Positions 10,351 through 19,811 of a DNA stretch of 53,616 nucleotides are shown in pieces. The notes beneath the pieces were generated by a model. It was not told the origin of the DNA and did no database searches. It was given only the letters and a program-made list of their open reading frames with translations. Both the position numbers and the translations under genes were made by a program. Source of the stretch: Rubrivivax sp. (GTDB taxonomy: Bacteria; Pseudomonadota; Gammaproteobacteria; Burkholderiales; Burkholderiaceae_C); NCBI GenBank assembly GCA_016790425.1, contig JAEUPF010000108.1:1-53616 (forward strand). Reading direction: 5' to 3'. The stretch's first letter is position 1. Each line of letters opens with the position of its first letter.

Positions 10351-11637
10351 TCAGTGCAGCACCGCCTGCACGGCCGCTTCGTGAAAGCCGCGTTGCAGCG
10401 CCAGATCGGCAGGCGAGAAGACCAGCTGCGCGAAGAGCGCGAAGACGAGTTCTTCCTTCGGGTCGACGCGGAAGTAGGTGTTGTAGCCGCCGCTCCAGCC
10501 GTAGGTGCCCGGCGTGCCGGGCCAGGCGCGGGGATCGTCGGCCTTGCGGATGGCCACCCCGAGCCCGAACGAATGCCCCGGCACGGAAAGCAGCGGCAGG
10601 TCCGCGACCTGGGCGGTGGTCATCAGCGCCACCGAGCGGCGGCTCAGGATGCGCGCGCCGGCCAGTTCGCCGCCGTTGAGCAGCATCTGGCAAAAGCGCA
10701 GGTAGTCGGCCGCGCTGCCGAAGAGGTTGCCGCCGGCCGAGAGGAAGCGCGGCGCCATCGGGTCCTGCGGCGCGCGCACGAGGCCCTGGCCCGGCCTGAC
10801 GGCATAGGGCGAGGCGACGCGCGAGCGCTTCGCTTCGGGCACGGTGAAGAAGGTGTCGTTCATGCCCAGCGGCTCGAGCACCTGCTCGTGCAGGGCCACG
10901 TCCAGCGGCTTGCCGGTGACCACCTCGATGACGCGGCCCAGCACGATGGTCGCCGGGCCGTAGCGGAACTCGGCGCCGGGTTGCGCCTCCAGCGGCACCG
11001 TGGCCAGGCGGGCGACGAACTGTTCGAGCGTGAAGTCCAGCTCCGCCGGCAGCGACCGGAACGCCTCGCGCTGCAGCCGCGCCGCCGGCGAGTCGCGCGG
11101 CGGCAGGCCGGGGAAACCGGCACGATGGGTCAGCAGGTCGAGGATCGTCATCGGCCGCCCGGCCGGCACGAGCGCGAAGCCGCCCGGCGCCTCGGCCCGT
11201 TCGACCGCGACCGACAGGTTCGCGAACGCCGGCAGGAATTTCGCCACCGGGTCCGACAGCCGCATGAGCCCGCGCTCCACGAGTTGCAGCGCGGCCACCG
11301 ACGCGATCGGCTTGGTCATCGACTGCAGCTGGAACAGGTCGTCGACGCGCATCGCGCGCCGGCTTTCCAGGTCGGCGAAACCGTGCGCCTTCAGCCAGAC
11401 CAGCTTGCCGCGGCGCGCCACCAGCACCACCGCGCCGGCGACGCGGCCTTCGCGCTGCATGCGCTCGATGAACTCGTCGATGCGGGCCAGCCGTTCACTC
11501 GCCAGGCCGACGGCCTCGGGCGCTGCCGCCGGGACGGGCGACTCGGCGGGCCCGCCGGCGCAGGCCGCGCCCAGCAGCACGAGGCCGGCCGTCCGCGCGA
11601 AGCGCACGAACACCTGCATGCCCTGCAGCCGGTCCAT
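10351..11637 (-). CDS. Serine hydrolase of the beta-lactamase/esterase (class C) family
   Basis: A 428-residue predicted lipoprotein or secreted hydrolase of the AmpC/EstB superfamily. It has a signal peptide ending in LLGAAC (Cys26), the nucleophile motif SMTK at residues 106-109 and the second-motif region YGP at 226-228. The class-C tyrosine is kept but YxN is not strict, which favours an esterase or peptidase over a true beta-lactamase. The C-terminal block contains HSFGLGVAI and GTYGWSGGYNT, typical of the family. The start could be Met1 or Met7; both leave the signal peptide intact. It is downstream of the chemoreceptor on the same strand, with a 127-base gap. Confidence 0.9.
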   Translation of the reverse strand: MDRLQGMQVFVRFARTAGLVLLGAACAGGPAESPVPAAAPEAVGLASERLARIDEFIERMQREGRVAGAVVLVARRGKLVWLKAHGFADLESRRAMRVDDLFQLQSMTKPIASVAALQLVERGLMRLSDPVAKFLPAFANLSVAVERAEAPGGFALVPAGRPMTILDLLTHRAGFPGLPPRDSPAARLQREAFRSLPAELDFTLEQFVARLATVPLEAQPGAEFRYGPATIVLGRVIEVVTGKPLDVALHEQVLEPLGMNDTFFTVPEAKRSRVASPYAVRPGQGLVRAPQDPMAPRFLSAGGNLFGSAADYLRFCQMLLNGGELAGARILSRRSVALMTTAQVADLPLLSVPGHSFGLGVAIRKADDPRAWPGTPGTYGWSGGYNTYFRVDPKEELVFALFAQLVFSPADLALQRGFHEAAVQAVLH

Positions 11638-11764
11638 CGCGCCACGCTAGCACCGTTTGCCCGGCACCAGGCGAGCCGGCGCGCCCGCCGCTGGGCCGGG
11701 CGCGGCGCCGCGGCCCGACCTCGCAGCGCGGCGCGGGCGGCGCGTTCGCCCGCGCCCGCGCTGC

Positions 11765-13315
11765 TCAGCCCGCGCGGGCGAGGCGGAAGGCGCCGACGAT
11801 CTCGACGAGCCTGGAGGCCTGCAGGCGCAGGCTGTCCGCGGCGGCGGCGCTCTGCTCGACCAGCGCGGCGTTCTGCTGGGTGGCGCTGTCCAGGCTGGTC
11901 ACGGCCTGGCCGACCTGGCCGATGCCGCTGGCCTGCTCCAGGGTGGCCGAGCTGATCTCGCCGATCAGGTCGGTGACGCGCTTCACCTGCGCGACGATCT
12001 CGTCCATCGTCGAGCCGGCGTCGCCGACCAGGCGCGAGCCGCTTTCGACGCACCCGACGCTGGCGCCGATCAGCGCCTTGATCTCGCGCGCCGCCTCGGC
12101 GCTGCGCTGCGCCAGGCTGCGCACCTCGCCCGCCACGACCGCGAAGCCGCGCCCTTGTTCGCCGGCGCGGGCCGCCTCGACGGCGGCGTTGAGGGCGAGG
12201 ATGTTGGTCTGGAATGCGATCCCGTCGATCACGCCGATGATGTCGGCGATCTTCCGCGAGCTGGCGCTGATCTGGTCCATGGTGCTGACGACCCGGCCGA
12301 CGACCTCGCCGCCCTTTTGCGCCGCGGCGCTGGCCGAGTCCGCCAGCTGTGCCGCCTGCCGCGCCGTGTCGGCGTTGGCGCGCACGGTGCCGTTCATCTG
12401 CTCCATCGACGCGGCCGTCTGCTGCAGGCTCGAAGCCTGCGACTCCGTGCGCTGCGACAGGTCGGCATTGCCGCTGGCGATCTGCGCCGAGCCGGTGGCG
12501 ATCGAGTCACTCACCGAGCGCACCTGCGTCACCGTCTCGCTGAGCCTCGCCTGCATCTGGCCCATGGCGGCGATCAGGCTGCCGGGCAGCGCTGCCGGCA
12601 CCGGGGAGGCGAGGTCACCCTCGGCGATGCGGCGGGCGATGGCCGCTGCATCCGCCGGCTCGCCGCCGAGGGAACGCACGAGCGAGCGCACCACTGCGAA
12701 CACGGCCGCGCACGCGAGCGCCGTCGCCAGCAGGCCGATGGCGACGATCGCCCAGCGCAGCGTGCCGAGCGCGGCGATGCTGTGCTCGCTGCGCTCGCGC
12801 GACAGCGTGCGCTGCAGCTCGATGAGCTCGGCGAAGGCCTTGCTGCTCGCGGCCCCGGCCGGCGTGAGCGTGCCGTTGCGCAACGCGGCCGCCTCGTCGG
12901 CCTTGCCGGCGCCGATCAGCTCGAGGAAGCGGGAGCGCGCATCGGCATAGCCGGCGAAGGCGGTGCGCAGCGCGGCGAGCTTCGCACGCTCGCGATCGCT
13001 GATGCCCAGGCTCTCGAAGGTCTTCATGGCCCGCTCGAAGTCCGAGCGCAGCTTCGGGCCGTCGGCCACCCCCTTCGCACGGGCCGCCGCGTCGTTCGCC
13101 GAGAGGGCGTTGGCCACGCCCCAGCGCAGGGCCCAGACGGCGCTCTGCGCATCGGCCAGGGCGGCCGTGGCGGCCGTGGCATCGCGCTCGTCGGCGACCC
13201 CGGCGATCGCCGAGCGGCCGAGCTGCCAGGACAGAACGGTGGCCAGCAGCAGCGCCAAGGCGGCGATGGCGAAGGCGCCGAACAGGCGCTGCCGAAGGGT
13301 CAGATTCCTGAACAT
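11765..13315 (-). CDS. Methyl-accepting chemotaxis protein
   Basis: A 516-residue chemoreceptor that relays ligand binding to the CheA/CheW array. Membrane segment 1 is at about residues 11-33, followed by a periplasmic helical sensor of about 150 residues, membrane segment 2 at about 190-210 ([21 protein letters not shown]), a HAMP linker and a cytoplasmic signalling hairpin. The tip [20 protein letters not shown] is diagnostic. No clear C-terminal CheR pentapeptide was seen. The ATG at 13315 precedes [15 protein letters not shown], the usual start of this class; upstream in-frame ATGs lack support. It is divergent from the acyl-CoA synthetase. The ligand is unknown. Confidence 0.95.
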   Translation of the reverse strand: MFRNLTLRQRLFGAFAIAALALLLATVLSWQLGRSAIAGVADERDATAATAALADAQSAVWALRWGVANALSANDAAARAKGVADGPKLRSDFERAMKTFESLGISDRERAKLAALRTAFAGYADARSRFLELIGAGKADEAAALRNGTLTPAGAASSKAFAELIELQRTLSRERSEHSIAALGTLRWAIVAIGLLATALACAAVFAVVRSLVRSLGGEPADAAAIARRIAEGDLASPVPAALPGSLIAAMGQMQARLSETVTQVRSVSDSIATGSAQIASGNADLSQRTESQASSLQQTAASMEQMNGTVRANADTARQAAQLADSASAAAQKGGEVVGRVVSTMDQISASSRKIADIIGVIDGIAFQTNILALNAAVEAARAGEQGRGFAVVAGEVRSLAQRSAEAAREIKALIGASVGCVESGSRLVGDAGSTMDEIVAQVKRVTDLIGEISSATLEQASGIGQVGQAVTSLDSATQQNAALVEQSAAAADSLRLQASRLVEIVGAFRLARAG

Positions 13316-13466
13316 GCGAGGTTCTCGGGCTGAAGAACGACCGGGCCGCAACGAGCCGCCGGGGCAGCGGCAGCGCGATTCAATATCGTCCCGCAGCGCC
13401 GCCGACTTGAGGCCCCGGCAGAATCGCCGGGGTCCGCGGCACCGCCTGCGGCGCGAGGAGGCCCCC

Positions 13467-15050
13467 TTGTACATCGGCAACCGCTGGCACCAGCACCCCG
13501 ACCGCGCCGCCTTCGTCATGGCCGGCAGCGGCGAGACGGTCACCTACGCCGAGCTCGAAGCGCGCAGCAACCGCTTCGCCCACCTGCTGCGCGCCGAGGG
13601 CCTGAAGCGGCTGGACCACTACGCCGTGTTCATGGAGAACAACAGCCGCTACCTCGAGACGAACGCCGCCGGCGAGCGCAGCGGCCTGTACTACACCTGC
13701 ATCAACAGCTTCCTCACCGCCGAGGAGCTGGCCTACATCGTCGACAACAGCGAGTCGCAGGTGCTCGTGACCTCGATCGCCAAGTGGCCGGTGGCGCGCG
13801 CCGCGCTGGCGCATTGCCCGCGCCTGCGGCTGTGCCTGGTGGTCGATGGCGGCGACGAAGTGCGGGCAGCACGAGAGGCCGGCGACATCGGCACCGCGCG
13901 CGTGGCCGACTACGCCGAAGCGGTGGCACCGTTCCCGACCACGCCGATCGCCGACGAGTGGCTGGGCGCGGCGATGCTGTACTCGTCGGGCACCACCGGG
14001 CGGCCGAAGGGCATCCTGCGGCCGCTGCCCGAGAACCCGCCGTCGCAGCCGCTGGCGCTGTTCGAGTTCCTGTTCAGGCTGTGGCAGGCCGAGGAGGGCA
14101 TGCGCTACCTCTCGCCGGCGCCGCTGTACCACTCGGCGCCGCAGGCCAACGTCGGCGTGGCACTGCGCTTCGGCGGCACGGTGGTGATCATGGAGCACTT
14201 CGAGCCCGAGGCCTACCTGGCGCTCGTCGAGCGGCACCGCATCACGCACACGCAGCTCGTGCCGACGATGTTCGCGCGCATGCTCAAGCTGCCCGAGGCG
14301 GCGCGCCGGCGCCACGACCTCCGCTCGCTGAAGATCGCCGTGCACGCCGCCGCGCCGTGCCCGGTGCCGGTGAAGGAACGCATGATCGAGTGGTGGGGGC
14401 CGATCATCCACGAGTACTACGGCGCCACCGAAGGCCTCGGGTTCACCGCCTGCGACACGCCGCAATGGCTGGCGCACCGCGGCACCGTGGGCAAGGTGCT
14501 GCTGGGCGACCTGCACGTGCTCGATGCGCAACGCCAGCCGCTGCCCAAGGGCCAGCCCGGCGAGCTGTGGTTCAAGACAGCGTCGCCGTTCACCTACTTC
14601 AACGACCCCGAGCGCACCGCCGCCACGCGCAGCGCCGACGGCACGATGACGACGGTGGGCGACGTCGGCTACCTCGACGACGACGGCTACCTCTACCTCA
14701 CCGACCGCTCGACGTTCATGATCATCAGCGGCGGCGTGAACATCTACCCGCAGGAGTGCGAGAACCTGCTCATCACGCACCCGCAGGTCGCCGACGCCGC
14801 CGTCTTCGGCGTGCCGAACGAGGACCTCGGCGAGGAGGTGAAGGCCGTGGTGCAGCCGCTGCCGGGCGTCGCCGCCGACCTCGCCTTCGAACAGGCGCTG
14901 ATCGCGTTCTGCCGCGAACACCTGGCGCCGATGAAGTGCCCCCGCTCGGTGGACTTCACCGAGCAACTGCCGCGCCTGCCTACCGGCAAGCTGTACAAGA
15001 AGGCGCTGCGCGACACGTACTGGGCAGGGCACGCGAGCCGGATCGTCTGA
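13467..15050 (+). CDS. Acyl-CoA synthetase (AMP-forming), TTG start
   Basis: A 527-residue AMP-dependent acyl-CoA ligase that activates a carboxylic acid through an acyl-adenylate. The phosphate-binding loop [12 protein letters not shown] is near residue 172, the A5 motif EYYGATEG follows, then the [19 protein letters not shown] hinge, and the C-terminal catalytic lysine is in [11 protein letters not shown]. No ATG fits the N terminus. TTG at 13467 follows a GAGGAGG-like site (13453-13460) by six bases and gives (M)[15 protein letters not shown], matching the usual start of this family. It resembles the long- or medium-chain synthetases found in Burkholderiales; the substrate cannot be assigned. 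Confidence 0.92.
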   Translation: MYIGNRWHQHPDRAAFVMAGSGETVTYAELEARSNRFAHLLRAEGLKRLDHYAVFMENNSRYLETNAAGERSGLYYTCINSFLTAEELAYIVDNSESQVLVTSIAKWPVARAALAHCPRLRLCLVVDGGDEVRAAREAGDIGTARVADYAEAVAPFPTTPIADEWLGAAMLYSSGTTGRPKGILRPLPENPPSQPLALFEFLFRLWQAEEGMRYLSPAPLYHSAPQANVGVALRFGGTVVIMEHFEPEAYLALVERHRITHTQLVPTMFARMLKLPEAARRRHDLRSLKIAVHAAAPCPVPVKERMIEWWGPIIHEYYGATEGLGFTACDTPQWLAHRGTVGKVLLGDLHVLDAQRQPLPKGQPGELWFKTASPFTYFNDPERTAATRSADGTMTTVGDVGYLDDDGYLYLTDRSTFMIISGGVNIYPQECENLLITHPQVADAAVFGVPNEDLGEEVKAVVQPLPGVAADLAFEQALIAFCREHLAPMKCPRSVDFTEQLPRLPTGKLYKKALRDTYWAGHASRIV

Positions 15051-15116
15051 GGCCCGGGGCCGATTTCGAGGCGAGCGCATGGGCCGCCGCGCGGCGCCGC
15101 GCTCAATCCGCTTGTC

Positions 15117-15130
15117 TTGAGTCATGTCAA
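15117..15130. promoter_or_regulatory. FNR/CRP-type palindrome upstream of the Kor operon
   Basis: TTGAGTCATGTCAA is a dyad whose half-sites match the FNR/ANR consensus TTGAT-N4-ATCAA at eight of ten positions. It lies 197 bases before the first gene of the operon encoding oxygen-sensitive Fe-S enzymes. Seen: the symmetry and position. Inferred: control by oxygen or a related CRP-family regulator. Confidence 0.45.
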
Positions 15131-15327
15131 GCGGCCCCGCGCCGAACGGCGTAGCTTCGCAACCGGTTCGTCGCTCGGCATGAGGTTCCCTTCCACACCA
15201 AGGAGGCAGGGCACACCCGTGTAAGGGCTGCCGGCGTCGGCATGCTGCGGGGTGTGAGGGGCGCGCGAGCGACGGGGGTGCATCGCCGCAGCCTAGGGCC
15301 GGTCGTCAACCGGCAGGCGGGGCTCGC
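15131..15327 (+). promoter_or_regulatory. Leader region of the Kor operon with orphan Shine-Dalgarno and start-proximal hairpin
   Basis: The leader holds a consensus AAGGAGG (15200-15206) with no convincing coding frame after it; the first possible start, GTG at 15219, is followed at once by TAA. A hairpin with stem GCCGGT/ACCGGC (15298-15303 with 15309-15314) directly abuts the AGGCGGGG sequence that serves the ATG at 15328. This could be a leader involved in translational control, but no known riboswitch class was recognised. Confidence 0.35.
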
Positions 15328-16266
15328 ATGGGACCGCAAGGTGGCACGCAGGCGCGCTACCACATCGCCGCGCGGCAGGACTTCTCCGACGTCACGTACC
15401 TGCTGGAAGTCGAGCACCCGCTGCTGGCACGGGCCGCGCGGCCCGGCCAGTTCGTCATCGTGATGGCCGGTGAGCACGGTGAGCGCATCCCGCTGACGAT
15501 CGCCGACTTCGACCGCACGAAGGGCACCTTCACGCTCGTCATCCAGGCGGTGGGCAAGACGACGCGCTGGATGCAGCGCAACTGCCACGCCGGCGGCACG
15601 CTGTACGCGGTGGTGGGCCCGATGGGCATTCCGAGCAGCATCCCCGGCCACATCGGCAAGGCACGCAAGGTGGTGTGCGTCGGCGGCGGCCTCGGCGTCG
15701 CGCCGGTCTTTCCGCAGGCACGCGCCTGGCACGAGGCGGGCGCCCAGGTGATCGGCGTCGTCGGCTTTCGCAACCGCGACCTGATCTTCTGGCAGGACAA
15801 GTTCGCTGCCGTGTGCGACGAGCTCATCGTCTGCACGGACGACGGGTCGGCGGGGCTGCAGGGCCGCGTCACCGACGGGCTCGCGCAGGCGCTGGCGCGG
15901 CATGCCGACATCGACGAGGTGGTCGCCATCGGCCCCCCGGTGATGATGAAAGGCTGCGCCGAGGTGACGCGCGCGCGCGGCATCCGCACGGTGGTGAGCT
16001 TGAACCCGGTGATGGTCGACGGCACCGGCATGTGCGGCGGCTGCCGCGTGAAGATCGGCGAGCAAGTGAAGTTCGCCTGCGTCGACGGCCCCGACTTCGA
16101 CGGCCACCAGGTCGACTTCGACGACCTGATGGCGCGCCTCGTGCGCTTCAAGCGCGCCGAGGCCGAGGCGATGCATCGCTTCGGCGAGAGCTGCCGCCTG
16201 CAGATGGCGCCCGCGGCCGCAGCGGCTGCGCCGCCGGCGCTGGACAGCCCTTCGACCGACGCCTGA
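15328..16266 (+). CDS. FAD/NAD-binding, [2Fe-2S] ferredoxin-NAD(P) reductase subunit (NfnA/SudB-like)
   Basis: A 312-residue protein of the dihydroorotate-dehydrogenase electron-transfer subunit family, equivalent to the small subunit of Nfn transhydrogenase or sulfide dehydrogenase. The FAD-binding barrel includes ARPGQFVIVMAG (about residues 37-48), the nucleotide-binding motif is VGGGLGVAPVFPQ (118-130), and the C terminus holds DGTGMCGGCR with Asp231, Cys236, Cys239 and Cys251, the expected ligands of a [2Fe-2S] cluster. It is the first gene of a five-gene same-strand operon (gap to the next gene 61 bases). In the complex it should exchange electrons between NAD(P)H and the Fe-S chain of the next subunit. 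Confidence 0.9.
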   Translation: MGPQGGTQARYHIAARQDFSDVTYLLEVEHPLLARAARPGQFVIVMAGEHGERIPLTIADFDRTKGTFTLVIQAVGKTTRWMQRNCHAGGTLYAVVGPMGIPSSIPGHIGKARKVVCVGGGLGVAPVFPQARAWHEAGAQVIGVVGFRNRDLIFWQDKFAAVCDELIVCTDDGSAGLQGRVTDGLAQALARHADIDEVVAIGPPVMMKGCAEVTRARGIRTVVSLNPVMVDGTGMCGGCRVKIGEQVKFACVDGPDFDGHQVDFDDLMARLVRFKRAEAEAMHRFGESCRLQMAPAAAAAAPPALDSPSTDA

Positions 16267-16327
16267 CGAGCGAGCACCGCACTGCCCGTACCCGGCACAA
16301 CGGCCCGCGCCGAGGAGGAGACCGCCG

Positions 16328-17833
16328 ATGGCCAGCCCCAGGAAGAAGACGATCCGCACGATTGCGCAACAGCGCACCCCGTGCCCCGAGCAGGACGCCA
16401 AGGCGCGGGCGCGCAACTTCGATGAGGTCTCGCTCGGCTACGGTCTCGAGGAAGCGCTGCGCGAGGCCGAGCGTTGCCTGCAATGCGCCGACGAACCGTG
16501 CGTGCGCGGCTGCCCGGTGGGCATCGACATCCCGGCCTTCATCCAGAAGATCGCCGAGAAGCATCTGCACGGTGCCTACGACATCATCACCGACACCAAC
16601 CTGCTGCCTTCGGTGTGCGGCCGCGTGTGCCCGCAGGAGAACCAGTGCGAAGGCGTCTGCACGGTGGGCGACACGCTGGAGCCGGTGGCCATCGGCCGGC
16701 TCGAGCGCTTCGTCGGCGACACCGCCATCCGCGAGGGCTGGGCCAACGTGCCCTACATCGAGCCGAACGGGCTCAAGGTGGGCGTCGTCGGTGCAGGGCC
16801 CGCGGGCATGGCCTGCGCAGCCGACATGGCCAAGGCCGGCTGCGAGGTCATCGTCTACGAGGCCTTCCACCAACCGGGCGGCGTGCTGAAGTACGGCATC
16901 CCCGACTTCCGCCTGCCCAACGACGTGATCGACGCCGAGCTGCGCAAGCTCGAGGCGCTGGGCGTGCGCTTCGAGTGCAACACGCTCGTCGGGCGCCTGT
17001 TCACCATCGAGCAGATGCTCACCGAGATGGGCTTCGCCGCCGTGTTCGTCGGCACCGGCGCGGGCTACCCCAGCTTCATGGGCATCCCGGGCGAGTCGCT
17101 CAATGGCGTGCTCTCGGCCAACGAGTTGCTGACGCGCTGCAACCTGATGCGAGCGCGCGACTTCCCGAACTTCGACACGCCGCTGCAGCCGGGCAGGCAC
17201 GTCGCCGTCATCGGCGCGGGCAACACGGCGATGGATGCGCTGCGTGTCTCGCTGCGCCTGGGCGCCGAGAGCGTGCACTGCATCTACCGCCGCTCGCGCA
17301 CCGAAGCGCCGGCGCGCGTGGAGGAGATCCACCACGCCGAGCAGGAGGGCGTGGACTTCCACTGGCTGACGAGCCCGGTGGAGATCCTCGGCCATGGCGA
17401 CGGCACGGTGCGCGCGCTGCGCTGCGTGAAGATGGAGCTGGGCGAGCCCGACGCCTCGGGCCGCCGCAAGCCGGTGGTCATCGCCGGCAGCGAGTTCGAG
17501 TTCGCCTGCGACGCGGTGGTGTTCGCGATCGGCACCAACGCCAACCCGATCCTCGGGCAGACCTGCAAGCTCGGGCTCGACAAGCGCGGCTACATCGCCA
17601 CCGACGACGCGCTGCGCACCTCGATCGTCGGCGTCTGGGCCGGCGGCGACATCGTCACCGGCGCGGCCACCGTGATCCAGGCGATGGGCGCCGGCCGCCG
17701 CGCGGCGCGCTCGATGAAGGCCTGGCTCGGCCTGCGCGACAGCGACGCGGTGTACGGCGCGGCCGGGCCCGACGGCACGCTCTTCGGCATCGCGCGCGAG
17801 GAGCACGGCGCGGCGCGGCTGCGCGTGGCCTGA
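16328..17833 (+). CDS. GltD/NfnB-like NADPH oxidoreductase subunit (glutamate synthase small-subunit family)
   Basis: A 501-residue flavoprotein of the glutamate synthase beta-subunit family. Cys50, 53, 58 and 62 (CLQCADEPCVRGC) and Cys97, 101, 107 and 111 (CGRVCPQENQCEGVC) would bind two [4Fe-4S] clusters. FAD sits on GAGPAG (155-160) and the NADPH Rossmann motif is VIGAGNTAMDA. A GGAGGAG site precedes the ATG. Together with the preceding gene this is an Nfn/SudAB-type NAD(P)H:ferredoxin module. Because no GltB large subunit is present and KorAB follow, it is more likely an electron-transfer partner of the oxidoreductase than a glutamate synthase. Confidence 0.92.
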   Translation: MASPRKKTIRTIAQQRTPCPEQDAKARARNFDEVSLGYGLEEALREAERCLQCADEPCVRGCPVGIDIPAFIQKIAEKHLHGAYDIITDTNLLPSVCGRVCPQENQCEGVCTVGDTLEPVAIGRLERFVGDTAIREGWANVPYIEPNGLKVGVVGAGPAGMACAADMAKAGCEVIVYEAFHQPGGVLKYGIPDFRLPNDVIDAELRKLEALGVRFECNTLVGRLFTIEQMLTEMGFAAVFVGTGAGYPSFMGIPGESLNGVLSANELLTRCNLMRARDFPNFDTPLQPGRHVAVIGAGNTAMDALRVSLRLGAESVHCIYRRSRTEAPARVEEIHHAEQEGVDFHWLTSPVEILGHGDGTVRALRCVKMELGEPDASGRRKPVVIAGSEFEFACDAVVFAIGTNANPILGQTCKLGLDKRGYIATDDALRTSIVGVWAGGDIVTGAATVIQAMGAGRRAARSMKAWLGLRDSDAVYGAAGPDGTLFGIAREEHGAARLRVA

Positions 17834-17875
17834 GCGACATCCGGTGCGGCCCGACAACTCACAAGGACGACATCC

Positions 17876-19780
17876 ATGAGCGACTCCGTCGTGCTCGAGC
17901 GGCCGGCCAGCGCGGCCGCCGCGCCCAAACCCGTGCGCGAGCTGCCCGAGCACATCGTCGAGGTCATCAGCGATTCGGGCGAAGGCGCGCAGCGCTGCGG
18001 CCAGAGCCTGGCGGCGATCGCCGCGCGCAGCGGCAACGGCATCTGGACCGTGGAGATCATCCCCGCCGAGATCCAGCCGCCGGCGCGCAGCGTCGCCGGC
18101 GCCAGCGGCATCCGCATCCGCATCGGTGCGAAGCGCGTCACCAACGGCGGCGACCAGACCGATCTCGCGGTGGCCTTCAACGAGCAGGTGCTGCTCGGCC
18201 GCGTCAAGGCCGGTGAGCTGAAGAAGGGCGCCACGATCATCCTCGAGAACCTGTGGCGCGAGCACGCCGACGCCAAGATCGCCGCCTCCTACGCCGAGAC
18301 GGTGGCGGCGCTGCGCGAGGCGGCGTTCCACGTCATCGAGGCGCCGCTCGAGCAGGAGTGCAGGAAGCTCGTCGCCGACCCGCGGCGCGGCAAGAACATG
18401 TTCGTGCTCGGCATGCTGTGCAGCATCTACAGCCTCGACCTGGCGCTGGCGCGGGCGCAGATCGCGCTCGTCTTCGGCAAGAAGGAGAGCAAGGTCATCG
18501 CCAGCAACGTGGCGCTGATGGAGGCCGGCTTCGCCTGGGCCGAGGCGAACCTCGAGTTCAAGGTCCGCATCCCGGCGCCGAAGATCACCGAGCCGCAGGT
18601 CGTGGTGAGCGGCAACACCGCCATCGCGCTCGGCGTGCTCGCCTCGGGCATGGACATCTGCGCGATGTACCCGATCACGCCGGCCACGAGCGCCTCGCAC
18701 TACCTGAGCGAATGCTTCGAGAAGGTGGGCGGCCTCGTGCACCAGGCCGAAGACGAGATCGCCGCCTGTGCCTTCGCCATCGGCGCCAGCTACGCCGGCC
18801 GCTGCGCGGTGACCATCACCTCCGGCCCCGGCTATTCGCTCAAGCAGGAGGGCATCGGCCTGGCGGTGATGGCCGAGATCCCGCTCGTCGTCGTCAACGT
18901 GCAGCGCGGCGGCCCGAGCACCGGCCAGCCGACGAAGGTCGAGCAAGGCGACCTGCTCACCTCCATCTACGGCAGCCACGGCGACGCGCCGAAGGTCGTG
19001 ATGGCGGTGTCGGGCATCGAGGACTGCTTCCACTCGATGATCACGGCGCGCAAGATCGCCGAGACCTTCAACATGGTGGTCGTCGTGTTGTCGGACGCGA
19101 GCCTGTCGACGGCGCAGCAGCCGTTCGCGCGGCCCGTCTTCAGCGAAGACTGGCTGGCGCCGCCGATCGACCAGACGCCGGTCCCCGAGGGCGCCAAGCC
19201 CTACGACTGGGACCCGGTGACCGGCATCGCGCGCCGCTTCATCCCCGGGCAGCCGGGCGGCATGCACACCGTCACCGGCCTCGCGCACGACCGCGCGAGC
19301 AAGGTCGCCTACGACCCGGCCATCAACGAGGAAGGCCTGCGCATGCGCAGCCTGAAGCTCGCGGCGCTGCAGAAGACGCTGAGGGCGCCTCCTGTCTACG
19401 GTGCAGAAGCCGGCGAACTGCTGCTCGTCGGCTGGGGCAGCACGCAAGGCGTCATCGAAGAAGCGGTGGACCGCCTGCGCGCCAAGGGGCACGCCGTGTC
19501 GTCGCTGCACCTGCGCTTCATCCAGCCGCTGCCTTCGGGCATCCAGGCGATCCTCAAGCGCTTCCAGCGCGTGATGACGATCGAGGGCAACTGGAGCGAC
19601 CGCATCGAAGACGAGCTCATCGATGCCGAGAACCGCCGCTACGCGGCGCTGGCGATGATGCTGCGCGCGCGCTTCCTGGTCGACGTCGACTGCTGGAGCG
19701 AGGCACGCGGACAGCCGATCAAGCCGGGCAACGTGGTCGACGTGGCGCTCGCGAAGCTGGCGCAGCCGGTCGAGGCCTGA
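17876..19780 (+). CDS. korA: 2-oxoacid:acceptor oxidoreductase, fused gamma-alpha subunit
   Basis: A 634-residue fusion of the gamma domain (about residues 30-215) and the alpha domain (about 230-634) of a 2-oxoacid:ferredoxin oxidoreductase, the reversible enzyme forming acyl-CoA, CO2 and reduced ferredoxin. The alpha domain has the YPITPATSAS motif near residue 265, EDEIAACAFAIGASYAG and QRGGPSTGQPTKVEQGDL, characteristic of KorA/OorA rather than pyruvate enzymes. The N-terminal 25 residues are low-complexity. The spacing of 42 bases upstream and 31 downstream indicates one transcript. 2-Oxoglutarate is the likeliest substrate by family, but isopropylmalate-derived or aryl-pyruvate oxoacids are possible. 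Confidence 0.92.
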   Translation: MSDSVVLERPASAAAAPKPVRELPEHIVEVISDSGEGAQRCGQSLAAIAARSGNGIWTVEIIPAEIQPPARSVAGASGIRIRIGAKRVTNGGDQTDLAVAFNEQVLLGRVKAGELKKGATIILENLWREHADAKIAASYAETVAALREAAFHVIEAPLEQECRKLVADPRRGKNMFVLGMLCSIYSLDLALARAQIALVFGKKESKVIASNVALMEAGFAWAEANLEFKVRIPAPKITEPQVVVSGNTAIALGVLASGMDICAMYPITPATSASHYLSECFEKVGGLVHQAEDEIAACAFAIGASYAGRCAVTITSGPGYSLKQEGIGLAVMAEIPLVVVNVQRGGPSTGQPTKVEQGDLLTSIYGSHGDAPKVVMAVSGIEDCFHSMITARKIAETFNMVVVVLSDASLSTAQQPFARPVFSEDWLAPPIDQTPVPEGAKPYDWDPVTGIARRFIPGQPGGMHTVTGLAHDRASKVAYDPAINEEGLRMRSLKLAALQKTLRAPPVYGAEAGELLLVGWGSTQGVIEEAVDRLRAKGHAVSSLHLRFIQPLPSGIQAILKRFQRVMTIEGNWSDRIEDELIDAENRRYAALAMMLRARFLVDVDCWSEARGQPIKPGNVVDVALAKLAQPVEA

Positions 19781-19811
19781 GCAACATCGAAGGACTCTGG
19801 AGACAAGACAG

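Noticed and set aside
10351-11637. Calling the serine hydrolase a class C beta-lactamase
   Set aside because: Only the SxxK and tyrosine motifs are clear; the YxN and KTG motifs expected of a true beta-lactamase are not.
15242-15463. A 73-residue frame in the Kor leader starting at 15242
   Set aside because: It runs into the first structural gene in another frame, is Arg/Ser/Thr-rich, and lies 35 bases from the orphan Shine-Dalgarno.
16148-19510. A 1,120-residue open frame on the minus strand opposite the Kor operon
   Set aside because: It is antisense to two strongly conserved genes; high third-position GC keeps the opposite strand free of stops. Composition is Ala/Arg/His-rich without any motif.
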